Source: Flavobacterium sediminilitoris (lineage in GTDB: Bacteria > Bacteroidota > Bacteroidia > Flavobacteriales > Flavobacteriaceae). Taken from it: a stretch of DNA of 64,000 bases. The position numbers and the translations under genes were made by a program. Shown here piece by piece: positions 53,597 through 62,555 of the stretch; the first letter of the stretch is position 1; each line of letters starts with the position of its first letter. The notes beneath the pieces are model-generated. The model searched no databases. It saw nothing but the letters and a program-made list of their open reading frames with translations, and was not told the DNA's origin. The stretch is from contig NZ_CP090145.1 in NCBI RefSeq assembly GCF_023008245.1, positions 1-64,000 on the forward strand, read 5' to 3'.

Positions 53597-55951
53597 ATGA
53601 AATTAAAATTAGTATTTGTACTTCTTTTGAGCAATGTTATTAGTTTATTTGCTCAAAACTCTGGATCAATATCTGGAAAAGTAGTCGACAAAAAAACGAA
53701 TGAACCACTTCCTTATGTAACTATTGTTGTTAAAGAAAACGAAAACATTATTACAGGAGGCATTACTTCTGAATCGGGAGAATTTAATATTGAGAAGCTT
53801 ATACCAAAAAAATATGCTGTTGAAATTCAATTTATTGGTTACAAAACTATCGTTAAAGATATTGACTTAACTAATGATAAAAAAATAAATATTGGTATTA
53901 TTTCTATTGTAGAAGATGTAGCTCAACTTGAAGGTGTGGAATTAGTTAAAGAACGTTCTATAATGGAACAAAAAATTGACAGAAAGGTAATCAATGTAGG
54001 TAAAGATTTGATAAGTGCCGGTGCTTCTGCTGGAGAAATCATGAACAATATTCCTTCTGTGTCTGTAGATCCACAAACCAATCAGATTAGTTTGAGAGGA
54101 AATTCTAATGTTAGAATTTTAATTGATGGAAAACCTACAAACATTTCTCCTGAGCAATTATTAAAACAAATTCCTTCTGCATCGATCAAACAAATTGAAT
54201 TGATTACTAATCCTTCTGCAAAGTACAATCCTGAAGGAATGAGCGGAATTATCAATATTGTATTGCACAAAAATGCAAATGATGGTTTTAATGGTTCTGT
54301 AAACTATGGAGTTACCTTTGGAAAAACACCAAAAGTAAATTCTTCTTTAGATTTAAATTATAAGACCGGAAAAGTAAATTTCTATGGTAATTATGGTTTT
54401 AATCATGGAAAAAATGCGAATGATGGATACATTAATAGCTTTGAAACTAATAATGAGAATAATCAAAATTTTCAATTCAAGAACAAAAATACTTCGCACT
54501 TGTTCAAAGTAGGAATGGATTATTTTATCAATGACAGCAATACAATATCATTTTATACTACACAAAATCTTTTTGATGGAAATGGAACAGGAAAAACGGC
54601 TGTAGATTATGATAATATGGCTACGGCTGATATTTTACAACTTTTCAATTCTAACAATGAAAGTAATTCACAAGCTTACAATTTTGATTATAAACACAAC
54701 TTTAAAAAAGAAGGAGAAAATATAGAACTTGAAGTAAATTATAATAAAAACAAGAGTCCAGAAAAAACCTCTTATGATTATCCTTTAATTCCTGATTATT
54801 CTTTAAACACTGTTGATAATACAAACGACAATCTTATTATCAATATAGATTATGTGAATCCTTTAAGCGAATCTACAAAACTTGAAGTAGGATTAGAGAC
54901 AAGATTAGAAGGAACTGATAATTTGTTAGCAATTGATCATAATTATGATTCTAGTTTTAATTATGAAAGACGTATTTATTCTGCTTATACTACTTATGGA
55001 AAACAATGGGAAAAATGGAGTGCACAAGCTGGCGTTAGATTAGAGAAATTTGAAGCTGAAGCCGATTTTAAACAAGCAAATGGAAATAATTCAAAATTTT
55101 CAGATAGTTTTACTACTATTTATCCATCAGGGTTTGTGAGTTATAATCCAAATGATAAAAACTCATTTAATTTTAGCGTATCTAGAAGAGTTGACAGAGC
55201 AAGTATTCAACAAATAAGTCCAATTAGAGAATGGACAACCCCTACAATAGATTCAAAAGGGAATCCTGATTTAGATCCACAGTTTACAAATTCTTTTGAA
55301 TTGAACTATACAAAGAGAACAAAAATTGGCTCAATTACTTCTGGTGTTTTTTACAGAAAAATATATGATGAAATTAACAGGTATATTTATGAGCATCCTA
55401 CTGATCCAAACAAAAACATATTAACGTATGATAATTTCAAGGATAATGATGCTTATGGTTTAGAGGTTTCAGGAAATTTAAATTTCACAAAATGGTGGAG
55501 TGCTAATTTTGGAGTTGATGCATATTTTAAGAAAATAAGAGGAGTTGTTGCTACTGATTTTGTAGAGGCTAATACTACTATTTTTAATGCTAGAGTGAAC
55601 AATAGTTTTAAAGCAACAAAAGATTTGCGTTTTCAACTTTTTGGAATGTATAGAGGAAAAGATATCAACTTACAATTTGTAAGAAAACCAATGTGGAGAA
55701 CCGATGTAGGAGCGAGTTATACTGTATTAAAAGGTAAAGGAACGTTTAGCGCTCGTTTTAGTGATATGTTTAAGGCTATGAAGTTTAGTTTTGATGGTGA
55801 TTTACCATATAAGCAAGTTGGTGCTTTTCATTGGGAAAGTCAAACGGTTTATTTAGGTTTCAACTATCGTTTTGGAGGTGGAAAAAACAAAGCACTACAA
55901 CGCAAAGCACGTGATAATAATGAAACTCAAAAAAATGGTGGAATTTTATAA
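53597..55951 (+). CDS. TonB-dependent receptor-like outer membrane protein
   Basis: 784 aa. Signal peptide (cut after LFAQ), CarboxypepD_reg-like domain (residues 22-100: GSISGKVVDKKTNEPLPYVTI), plug (DRKVINVGKDLISAG ... IPSVSVDPQTNQISLRGNSNVRILIDGKP ... INIVLH) and a beta-barrel of the OMP_b-brl_3 type with an aromatic C-terminal region (YLGFNYRFGGG). No clear TonB box is visible, and no SusD partner is adjacent, so the ligand is not a SusCD glycan. Ends in a strong terminator. Confidence 0.88.
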   Translation: MKLKLVFVLLLSNVISLFAQNSGSISGKVVDKKTNEPLPYVTIVVKENENIITGGITSESGEFNIEKLIPKKYAVEIQFIGYKTIVKDIDLTNDKKINIGIISIVEDVAQLEGVELVKERSIMEQKIDRKVINVGKDLISAGASAGEIMNNIPSVSVDPQTNQISLRGNSNVRILIDGKPTNISPEQLLKQIPSASIKQIELITNPSAKYNPEGMSGIINIVLHKNANDGFNGSVNYGVTFGKTPKVNSSLDLNYKTGKVNFYGNYGFNHGKNANDGYINSFETNNENNQNFQFKNKNTSHLFKVGMDYFINDSNTISFYTTQNLFDGNGTGKTAVDYDNMATADILQLFNSNNESNSQAYNFDYKHNFKKEGENIELEVNYNKNKSPEKTSYDYPLIPDYSLNTVDNTNDNLIINIDYVNPLSESTKLEVGLETRLEGTDNLLAIDHNYDSSFNYERRIYSAYTTYGKQWEKWSAQAGVRLEKFEAEADFKQANGNNSKFSDSFTTIYPSGFVSYNPNDKNSFNFSVSRRVDRASIQQISPIREWTTPTIDSKGNPDLDPQFTNSFELNYTKRTKIGSITSGVFYRKIYDEINRYIYEHPTDPNKNILTYDNFKDNDAYGLEVSGNLNFTKWWSANFGVDAYFKKIRGVVATDFVEANTTIFNARVNNSFKATKDLRFQLFGMYRGKDINLQFVRKPMWRTDVGASYTVLKGKGTFSARFSDMFKAMKFSFDGDLPYKQVGAFHWESQTVYLGFNYRFGGGKNKALQRKARDNNETQKNGGIL

Positions 55952-55955
55952 TAAC

Positions 55956-55989
55956 AAAAGAGCGATTCAAAATATTGAATCGCTCTTTT
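55956..55989. terminator. Bidirectional terminator after the receptor gene
   Basis: Perfect 15-bp stem AAAAGAGCGATTCAA (55956-55970) / TTGAATCGCTCTTTT (55975-55989), AATA loop; serves the convergent genes on both sides. Confidence 0.9.
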
Positions 55990-55992
55990 CTT

Positions 55993-56517
55993 TTATGTTG
56001 ATTGATCTATCCATGTTTTTAGTTTCCATATTCCATTTTCCTTTTTAAAGATATAATCAATCATTATTCCGTTTCCAATTCCTCTATTTTCAACGATTGC
56101 TTCATTATCATTAATTACGAAATTCTGTTTATAATCTAAATATTCAGCAGGTTTCATGAAATTCAAATAAGAATAATCTTCTTTTTTAATTTCTAATTCA
56201 ACTAATTCAAAATCTCCATTTGTATCTAAATATTGAATTGTTATTGGAAAATTGACTCTTTCTTCTTGAAACAAATGATTCTTACTAAATTTTTCTAAGA
56301 AGTGTAAAAAATCTTCTTCTACTTTTTCAACTTCTTCAACTTGTTTAGTATTTACTACTTCAATAGTATCTTTCTCTACTTCAATTACCTCTATTTCTTC
56401 TTTTTGATTCTCGTTCTTGCAGCTCATTGAAAAAAAACAAAGACAACAACTTACTCCAAAAAGAAACTGCTTTATCGCATTTGACAAAACAGTTCCGTTT
56501 TTATTTTTATTTATCAT
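55993..56517 (-). CDS. DUF4348-like lipoprotein
   Basis: 174 aa. Hydrophobic N-terminus ending FFSMSC (Cys 33, lipobox-like), then an acidic Val/Glu-rich linker and a domain with FLEKFSKNHLFQEERVNFPITI and NGIWKLKTWIDQ, resembling DUF4348 of Bacteroidota. Function unknown. Starts 3 nt downstream of the fabH stop, so it is probably co-transcribed. Confidence 0.68.
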   Translation of the reverse strand: MINKNKNGTVLSNAIKQFLFGVSCCLCFFSMSCKNENQKEEIEVIEVEKDTIEVVNTKQVEEVEKVEEDFLHFLEKFSKNHLFQEERVNFPITIQYLDTNGDFELVELEIKKEDYSYLNFMKPAEYLDYKQNFVINDNEAIVENRGIGNGIMIDYIFKKENGIWKLKTWIDQST

Positions 56518-56520
56518 ATA

Positions 56521-57528
56521 TTACCAACGAATAATAACACTTCCCCAAGTAAATCCACTACCAAAAGCAGCTAAAACTACTAAATCTCCTTCTTTTATTT
56601 TTCCTTTTTCCCAAGCTTCAGTTAAAGCAATAGGAATGGAAGCAGCAGTTGTATTTCCATATTTTTGAATATTATTATATACTTGATCGTCATTCAATTT
56701 AAACTTTTGTTGAATAAACTGAGAGATTCTTAAATTAGCCTGATGAGGAACTAGCATATTAATATCTGAAATCTGTAAATTATTAGCTTGTAAACCTTCA
56801 TTTATAACCTCACTAAAACGAACTACTGCGTTTTTAAATACAAATTGTCCATTCATATAAGGGTAATAGCTTTCGTCATTTGGATCATTATCTGCAATAA
56901 TATCAGTAACCCAACGTTTCCCCATTCCTGGTGCAATTAATGATAGTTCTTCTGCGTGTTGCCCTTCAGAATGTAAATGTGTTGACAAGATTCCTTTTGA
57001 TAAATCTTCTTCTCTACTTAAAATAGCGGCTCCTGCTCCGTCTCCAAAAATTACAGAAACCCCTCTTCCACGAGTTGTCATATCTAATCCTGTAGAATGT
57101 AATTCAGATCCAATAACTAAAACATTTTTATACATTCCTGTTTTAATATATTGATCTGCAATTGAAATAGCATAAACAAATCCTGAGCATTGATTTCGAA
57201 CATCTAGTGCTCCTACAGTTTTTAATCCTAAATCGCGTTGTACTAAAACCCCTGGTCCTGGGAAATAATAATCTGGACTCAAAGTAGCAAAAATAACGAA
57301 ATCAATATCTTCTTTTGCTATTCCTGCACGTTCAATTGCAACTTTTGCGGCTTTAACACCCATTGAAGTTGTGGTATCTTCTCCACGAATAACATGTCTT
57401 CTTTCTTGAATTCCTGTTCGTTCCTGAATCCATTCATCATTAGTTTCCATTACTTTAGACAAGTCTTCATTTGTAACTACATTCTCTGGAACATAATATC
57501 CTAATCCTTTTATTTTTGAATGATACAT
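56521..57528 (-). CDS. fabH: Beta-ketoacyl-ACP synthase III
   Basis: Starts fatty acid synthesis by condensing acyl-CoA with malonyl-ACP. 335 aa, with the KAS III triad C114 (NQCSGFVYA), H262 (VPHQANLRI) and N292 (YGNTTAASIP). A -7-like TAAATTTG lies on the minus strand near 57563-57556. No other fab gene is adjacent, so it may be one of several paralogs. Confidence 0.95.
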   Translation of the reverse strand: MYHSKIKGLGYYVPENVVTNEDLSKVMETNDEWIQERTGIQERRHVIRGEDTTTSMGVKAAKVAIERAGIAKEDIDFVIFATLSPDYYFPGPGVLVQRDLGLKTVGALDVRNQCSGFVYAISIADQYIKTGMYKNVLVIGSELHSTGLDMTTRGRGVSVIFGDGAGAAILSREEDLSKGILSTHLHSEGQHAEELSLIAPGMGKRWVTDIIADNDPNDESYYPYMNGQFVFKNAVVRFSEVINEGLQANNLQISDINMLVPHQANLRISQFIQQKFKLNDDQVYNNIQKYGNTTAASIPIALTEAWEKGKIKEGDLVVLAAFGSGFTWGSVIIRW

Positions 57529-57713
57529 TTTTTCTTATTTATATTTTAAGGGAGGCAAATTTAATAATTTATCAATTTTGTTCCTCTACAATGTCTTTTA
57601 TTTTCATTACTCTCAAAATTAAACATTTTTAGATTACATTTTAACAAAATTTACAGAATTTAAATTTATTAATTCTATATTTTTGGTAACCAAATAATTT
57701 ATTACGTCCAAAA

Positions 57714-60125
57714 ATGAAAAAAATTTTTACTTGTCTGGCATTATTTTTTTTGAGTATTGGTTTACATGCTCAGGAAAATTTAGATTACCAAAAACCTCCT
57801 AAAGAAATTTTAGATTTAGCTGATTATGAAAGAGCTCCTAGTGTTTCTATGGATACCAAAAAGGAATACATGCTCTTAAGCTATAGAAATACTTACAAAA
57901 ACCTTGATGATTTAAATCAGGAAGAAATGCGTTTAGGTGGTTTACGTATTAATCCTATCACTAATATTTCTAGTACTGTAACGTATTTAAATAACTTAAA
58001 GGTTAGAAAAATTAACGCTAAAAATGAGATTCAAGTTGCTGGATTACCCAAAAACCCTAAAATAAGTAATATTTCATGGTCTCCAAATGAACAGTATATT
58101 TCATTTACAAATACTACAAAATCTGGTGTTGAGTTATGGTATTTAGAGTTAGCAACTGCAAAAGCTACTAAATTAACTGATGATAACTTAAATGCAAATT
58201 TAGGCAATCCTGTTAGCTGGTTTAAAGATAGTCAGTCATTATTGATTAAAACATTACCTAGCAAAAGAGCTCCATTAATTGATGATAAAAAAGACATTCC
58301 TACTGGACCAACTGTTTCTGAAAGCGAAGGAAAAGTTTCTCAAAATAGAACCTATCAAGATCTATTAAAAAACAAAACTGATGAAGCTAATTTTGAATCT
58401 TTAGTAACGTCAGAGCTTTATACTGTTACCCTAAGCGGAAGTAAAAAAATATTCAAAGAAGCTGCTATATATGCAGGCGAAACTTTTTCTCCAGATGGTA
58501 ATTATGTTATGATTACAACTCTTGAAAAACCGTTTTCATATATTGTGCCATTAAATCGTTTTCCACAATCAACTATTATATATGATGCTACTGGAAAAGA
58601 GGTTAAAAAAGTCAATGAGGTTCCATTAAACGAGATAATGCCAAAAGGGTTTATGTCTACAAGAACTGGTAAAAGAAATATGTCTTGGAGAAATGATGCA
58701 CCTGCTACATTATATTTTGTAGAAGCGTTAGATGGTGGAGATCAAGCAAATGAAGTTCCGTTTAGAGATGAAGTTTTTTTATGGGAAGCACCTTTTAATT
58801 CATCACCAAAATCATTAGTAAAAACAAAACAACGTTTTGCTGGTATTCGTTGGGGAAATGCAACAACTGCCATTTTAATGGACAGATGGTATGATACTCG
58901 AAACATGAAAACGTATCTAATAGATCCATCAGTAGAAGGCGCTAATCCTAAAATAATTTGGGATAGAAACTATCAAGATCAATATAATGATCCAGGGAAT
59001 TTTGAAATGAAGAAAAACGACTTAGGAAGTTATGTTTTAGCTATTGAAAAGGGTAAAATGTACTTATTAGGTGATGGTTTTACAAAAGAAGGTCAATTTC
59101 CTTTCATTGATGAATTAGACATTAAAACTTTAAAAACAAAACGTTTATATGAGTCTAAATTAGAAAATAAAAAAGAAGATTTATTGTCTATCGAAGACTT
59201 GAAAAAAGGAGAGGTTTTAGTTATGATTCAATCTAAAAATGAATATCCTAACTATTATTTTAGAAATTTAAAAACTAAAAAATTAACTGCAATAACTTCA
59301 TTTGAAAATCCATTTGAAAATTTAAACAATGTTTACAAAGAAGTAATTACCTATAAAAGAAGTGATGGTGTTACTTTGTCTGGAACTTTATATTTACCTG
59401 TTGGTTATGATAGAGTGAAAAAAGATAAAAAATTACCTTTATTAATTTGGGCATATCCTAGAGAATTCAAAGACAAAAATAGTGCTGGCCAAACTACTCA
59501 AAACCCAAATGAATTTACTTTCCCTTATTATGGTTCATTCGTTTATTGGGTTACAAGAGGTTATGCTGTTTTAGATGATGCTTCATTCCCTATTATTGGT
59601 GAAGGTACTACGGAACCAAATGATACTTTTATTCCTCAATTAGTTGATAATGCTAAAGCAGCAATTGATGCTGTTGATAATTTAGGCTATATTAATAGAA
59701 GTAAAGTTGGTGTAGGTGGTCACTCTTATGGAGCGTTTATGACTGCTAATTTACTAACACATTCTAATTTATTTGCTTGTGGAATTGCAAGAAGTGGTGC
59801 TTACAATAGAACTTTAACTCCTTTTGGATTCCAAAGTGAACAAAGAAATTATTGGGATGTTCCTGAAATTTATAATACAATGTCTCCATTTATGAATGCT
59901 TCAAAAATGAAAACGCCATTATTATTAGTTCATGGAGAAGCTGATAATAACCCTGGTACATTTACATTACAAACAGAACGCTATTTCCAAGCTTTAAAAG
60001 GATTAGGTGCTCCTGTAAGAATGGTACTTTTACCAAAAGAAAGTCATGGTTATGTAGCAGAAGAAAACATTCTTCATCTATTATGGGAACAAGATCAATT
60101 CTTGGAAAAACATTTAAAGAACTAA
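57714..60125 (+). CDS. Secreted S9-family (prolyl oligopeptidase-type) serine peptidase
   Basis: 803 aa. Signal peptide (cut after LHAQ, residue 20), beta-propeller (residues about 90-520), then the alpha/beta hydrolase domain with S671 (VGGHSYGAF), D744 (HGEADNN) and H778 (KESHGYV). It resembles the bacterial homologs of glutamyl endopeptidase / dipeptidyl aminopeptidases that degrade peptides in the periplasm. A TATTTTTG box (57678-57685) lies 29 nt upstream. Confidence 0.9.
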   Translation: MKKIFTCLALFFLSIGLHAQENLDYQKPPKEILDLADYERAPSVSMDTKKEYMLLSYRNTYKNLDDLNQEEMRLGGLRINPITNISSTVTYLNNLKVRKINAKNEIQVAGLPKNPKISNISWSPNEQYISFTNTTKSGVELWYLELATAKATKLTDDNLNANLGNPVSWFKDSQSLLIKTLPSKRAPLIDDKKDIPTGPTVSESEGKVSQNRTYQDLLKNKTDEANFESLVTSELYTVTLSGSKKIFKEAAIYAGETFSPDGNYVMITTLEKPFSYIVPLNRFPQSTIIYDATGKEVKKVNEVPLNEIMPKGFMSTRTGKRNMSWRNDAPATLYFVEALDGGDQANEVPFRDEVFLWEAPFNSSPKSLVKTKQRFAGIRWGNATTAILMDRWYDTRNMKTYLIDPSVEGANPKIIWDRNYQDQYNDPGNFEMKKNDLGSYVLAIEKGKMYLLGDGFTKEGQFPFIDELDIKTLKTKRLYESKLENKKEDLLSIEDLKKGEVLVMIQSKNEYPNYYFRNLKTKKLTAITSFENPFENLNNVYKEVITYKRSDGVTLSGTLYLPVGYDRVKKDKKLPLLIWAYPREFKDKNSAGQTTQNPNEFTFPYYGSFVYWVTRGYAVLDDASFPIIGEGTTEPNDTFIPQLVDNAKAAIDAVDNLGYINRSKVGVGGHSYGAFMTANLLTHSNLFACGIARSGAYNRTLTPFGFQSEQRNYWDVPEIYNTMSPFMNASKMKTPLLLVHGEADNNPGTFTLQTERYFQALKGLGAPVRMVLLPKESHGYVAEENILHLLWEQDQFLEKHLKN

Positions 60126-60137
60126 TTTTTTATATAA

Positions 60138-60163
60138 GAAAGACCTGTTATTACAGGTCTTTC
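60138..60163. terminator. Terminator shared by the S9 peptidase and ABC ATPase genes
   Basis: 11-bp stem GAAAGACCTGT (60138-60148) / ACAGGTCTTTC (60153-60163), TATT loop; it overlaps the last codons of the convergent ABC ATPase gene. Confidence 0.85.
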
Positions 60164-61083
60164 TTTATTTTTATACCAACCTTATTTCGTGATTGTATAG
60201 CATGCTTACTTTCAAAAAAGATAATTTGATTATTAAAGCTGGCTTCTATTAAATAGTGACTTCCTCTAAAATAAGACTGTCTAACTTCAACTTTAAAATC
60301 TTCGTTATCAAAGACAACTTCTAATTGATAAGGATACAAAAAATGCACTTTATTTTCTATTTGAATCTGATTGACTTCTCCAAATAAAGAAGCAACATAA
60401 AAAGAATTTGGATTATTGTATATTGAATTTGTTTTTCCTTTTTCTAGAATTTGACCATTTTTCATTACTATTACCTCATCACTAAATGATAATACATCCT
60501 GAACGTCATGTGTTGCAACGATACATGTAATATTTTTTGCCTTTAAATACCTAAACATTCTTCTTCTTAAACTATTTTTTCTAAAATTGTCTATATGACT
60601 AAAGGGTTCATCTAGCAATAAAAGTTCTGGTTCTTTTGCTAAAACTTTTGCTATTGCTACACGTTGCATTTGTCCACCACTTAGAAAATTAGCTTTCACA
60701 TTTGCAAATTCTGTCATTTCAACAACTTCTAATAGTTCTTGTATTCTCTGTTTTTTTTCTTCTGGAAAAAAGTTAGACAAATATTTCCCTACATTTTCAG
60801 TAACCGTTATATAAGGCATTAAATCAAAATCTTGTGCCAAGTATTTCATATACGGCATTCCTGGAACAAGATGGTGTTTTGGTCCTAAAACTTGATTATT
60901 ATTCCATTGAATTTCTCCTTTATCTAAATCATACAATCCATATATTAGCTTTAAAAGTGTACTTTTTCCACAACCACTCTCTCCTATTAACGCTAAATTT
61001 TCACCTTTATTCAAAGTGAAATTTATTTCTTTTACCGTAATTGTTTTATCGTATGAGAAATTTATATTAGAAACTATAAGCAT
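60151..61083 (-). CDS. ABC transporter ATP-binding protein
   Basis: 310 aa. Walker A G34-ESGCGKST42, signature LSGGQ (134-138), Walker B LLLLDEP (D158/E159) and switch His in VATHDVQDV. After residue 230 comes a C-terminal extension like the regulatory TOBE-type domain of importer ATPases (CysA/PotA/FbpC group), suggesting import of an anion, polyamine or iron. No permease or binding protein is adjacent, so the substrate is open. Confidence 0.88.
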   Translation of the reverse strand: MLIVSNINFSYDKTITVKEINFTLNKGENLALIGESGCGKSTLLKLIYGLYDLDKGEIQWNNNQVLGPKHHLVPGMPYMKYLAQDFDLMPYITVTENVGKYLSNFFPEEKKQRIQELLEVVEMTEFANVKANFLSGGQMQRVAIAKVLAKEPELLLLDEPFSHIDNFRKNSLRRRMFRYLKAKNITCIVATHDVQDVLSFSDEVIVMKNGQILEKGKTNSIYNNPNSFYVASLFGEVNQIQIENKVHFLYPYQLEVVFDNEDFKVEVRQSYFRGSHYLIEASFNNQIIFFESKHAIQSRNKVGIKIKKDL

Positions 61084-61104
61084 TATTCTAGATTAAAAAA
61101 ATTA

Positions 61105-61127
61105 AACCAAATAGATACTATTTGGTT
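61105..61127. other. Hairpin upstream of the ABC gene
   Basis: AACCAAATA (61105-61113) / TATTTGGTT (61119-61127), 5-nt loop; in the probable 5' region of the ABC ATPase transcript. Role unknown. Confidence 0.45.
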
Positions 61128-61141
61128 ATTAAACGTTAAAA

Positions 61142-61167
61142 AAAAGACTGTATACTATACAGCCTTT
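61142..61167 (-). terminator. Terminator of the lipocalin-OmpA operon
   Basis: AAAAGaCTGTA / TACAGcCTTTT stem with one mismatch, A-run on the left; 22 nt after the OmpA gene end. Confidence 0.75.
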
Positions 61168-61188
61168 TTCTATACAGAAAATACATTT

Positions 61189-61884
61189 TTATTTTCCTGC
61201 TTCTTTTTGAGCGTCTTCAATCATTTTTTCATTTGCTACAATTGCAAATTCAACGCGTCTGTTTTTACTTCTTCCTGCATCTGTTTCATTATCAGCTATT
61301 GGATCTGCTTCTCCCATTCCAACTGTAACAAAGCGACCTGATACAAGCCCTTTTCCTACTAAATATGACTTTACTGCTGCTGCTCTTTGATTTGATAAAT
61401 TTAAATTAAACTCATCTGCTCCTTTGCTATCAGTATATCCATATATTTTAATATCTGTATCTGGATAATCGTTAAATACTGGAACTAGCTTATCTAAATT
61501 TTGTTTAGCTTTAGCTGTTAAAGTTGCTTTACTAAACTCAAAATTAACTGAGTTTTCACCTAAAACTAAGTGAATTCCTTCTCCTACTCTTTCTACTTCA
61601 GCACCTGGCAATGCTTCTTCAATCTGCCTTGCTTGTTTATCCATTTTATTTCCAATGGCTCCACCAGCAACTCCACCAACAACTCCACCGATAACTGCTC
61701 CTAATGCTCCATTACCACCTTTGCCTATATTATTTCCTAAAATTCCTCCAATTAATGCTCCTCCAACAGCTCCGATAGCTGCTCCTCTTTGTGTTTTATT
61801 AGTATTTTTTACTGCTTTACAACTACTTAAGGTTATCATTAGAAAAAAGGACATAACCATTAAACCTGAAATTATCTTTTTCAT
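61189..61884 (-). CDS. OmpA-family protein with glycine zipper
   Basis: 231 aa. Lipoprotein-like N-terminus (LSSCKA, Cys 22), glycine-zipper segment (residues about 34-82, repeated GAIGGxxGGxxG patterns) and C-terminal OmpA domain (VNFEFSKATLTAKAKQNLDKL, IYGYTDSKGADEFNLNLSNQRA, VGMGEADPIADNETDAGRSKNRRVEF) that binds peptidoglycan. Links the outer membrane to the cell wall. Follows the lipocalin gene by 11 nt. Confidence 0.93.
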   Translation of the reverse strand: MKKIISGLMVMSFFLMITLSSCKAVKNTNKTQRGAAIGAVGGALIGGILGNNIGKGGNGALGAVIGGVVGGVAGGAIGNKMDKQARQIEEALPGAEVERVGEGIHLVLGENSVNFEFSKATLTAKAKQNLDKLVPVFNDYPDTDIKIYGYTDSKGADEFNLNLSNQRAAAVKSYLVGKGLVSGRFVTVGMGEADPIADNETDAGRSKNRRVEFAIVANEKMIEDAQKEAGK

Positions 61885-61895
61885 ATTATTAAGTC

Positions 61896-62375
61896 TTAAT
61901 TATTTCTTACAAATTGATACACTACTTTTGTGCTATTTCCTCCAACATTAACATAATCTACCAATTCGAAAGATGTTTCTGTTATATTGTTTACTGTTAA
62001 CACATATCCTTGGTTCACATTTTTAGCTTTTGCGCCTTCTAAAAATTTCATGACAAGTTTTCCTTCTTTATTTATATACCATGTAATTGGACTACTATAT
62101 CCACTACATCCATTTTTTGTCAATTTCATTTCTCCTTTATTATTATTAGAAATAAAATTCCATTCGCTTCCAACAAAACACTGAGAATCTTCAATATTAA
62201 ACGAAGTTACTTTAATGTATTCTGAGCTTGGATATGTAACAGATGTTATTACCCAATTTCCTTTTAATGCTACTTCTTTTTTCATGTCTAGTTTTGTTCC
62301 CGTGACTGGAACTGATTTTGATTTACAACCAAAAATTACGAAGCTTAGAAATAATAAGATTATACTTTTTTTCAT
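61896..62375 (-). CDS. Lipocalin-like lipoprotein
   Basis: 159 aa. Lipobox IFGC (Cys 17) followed by an eight-strand-like domain: KGNWVITSVTYP (the GxW lipocalin mark) ... CFVGSEWNFISNNNKGEM ... VVYQFVRN. Lipocalin-family proteins of this size often precede an OmpA gene in flavobacteria, as here. A role in envelope maintenance is inferred; the ligand is unknown. Confidence 0.78.
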   Translation of the reverse strand: MKKSIILLFLSFVIFGCKSKSVPVTGTKLDMKKEVALKGNWVITSVTYPSSEYIKVTSFNIEDSQCFVGSEWNFISNNNKGEMKLTKNGCSGYSSPITWYINKEGKLVMKFLEGAKAKNVNQGYVLTVNNITETSFELVDYVNVGGNSTKVVYQFVRNN

Positions 62376-62473
62376 ATCGTTTTTATTTTATTTTACAAAG
62401 TTACTGGATTTTGCAATTACTTTATTTCATAATATTGTGAATCTTTTATATAATTTAAAGGTGAATAAAAAAC

Positions 62474-62512
62474 GTCAATTTGTCAGTTTTGAAACATTGG
62501 TACTTGTTTTGA
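62474..62512 (+). promoter_or_regulatory. Sigma-54-like promoter with GTCA repeats upstream of htpG
   Basis: TTGGTAC (62497-62503) and TTGA (62509-62512) give GG-N10-GA, the -24/-12 spacing of RpoN promoters (consensus TGGCAC-N5-TTGC). Just upstream, GTCA occurs twice in direct repeat 8 nt apart (62474-62477, 62482-62485), a possible activator site. The motif fit is seen; control by RpoN or a heat-shock activator is inferred. Confidence 0.5.
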
Positions 62513-62555
62513 CATTAAGTAAAAAAATGTATAACCAAAAAAATAGTTTTAAAAT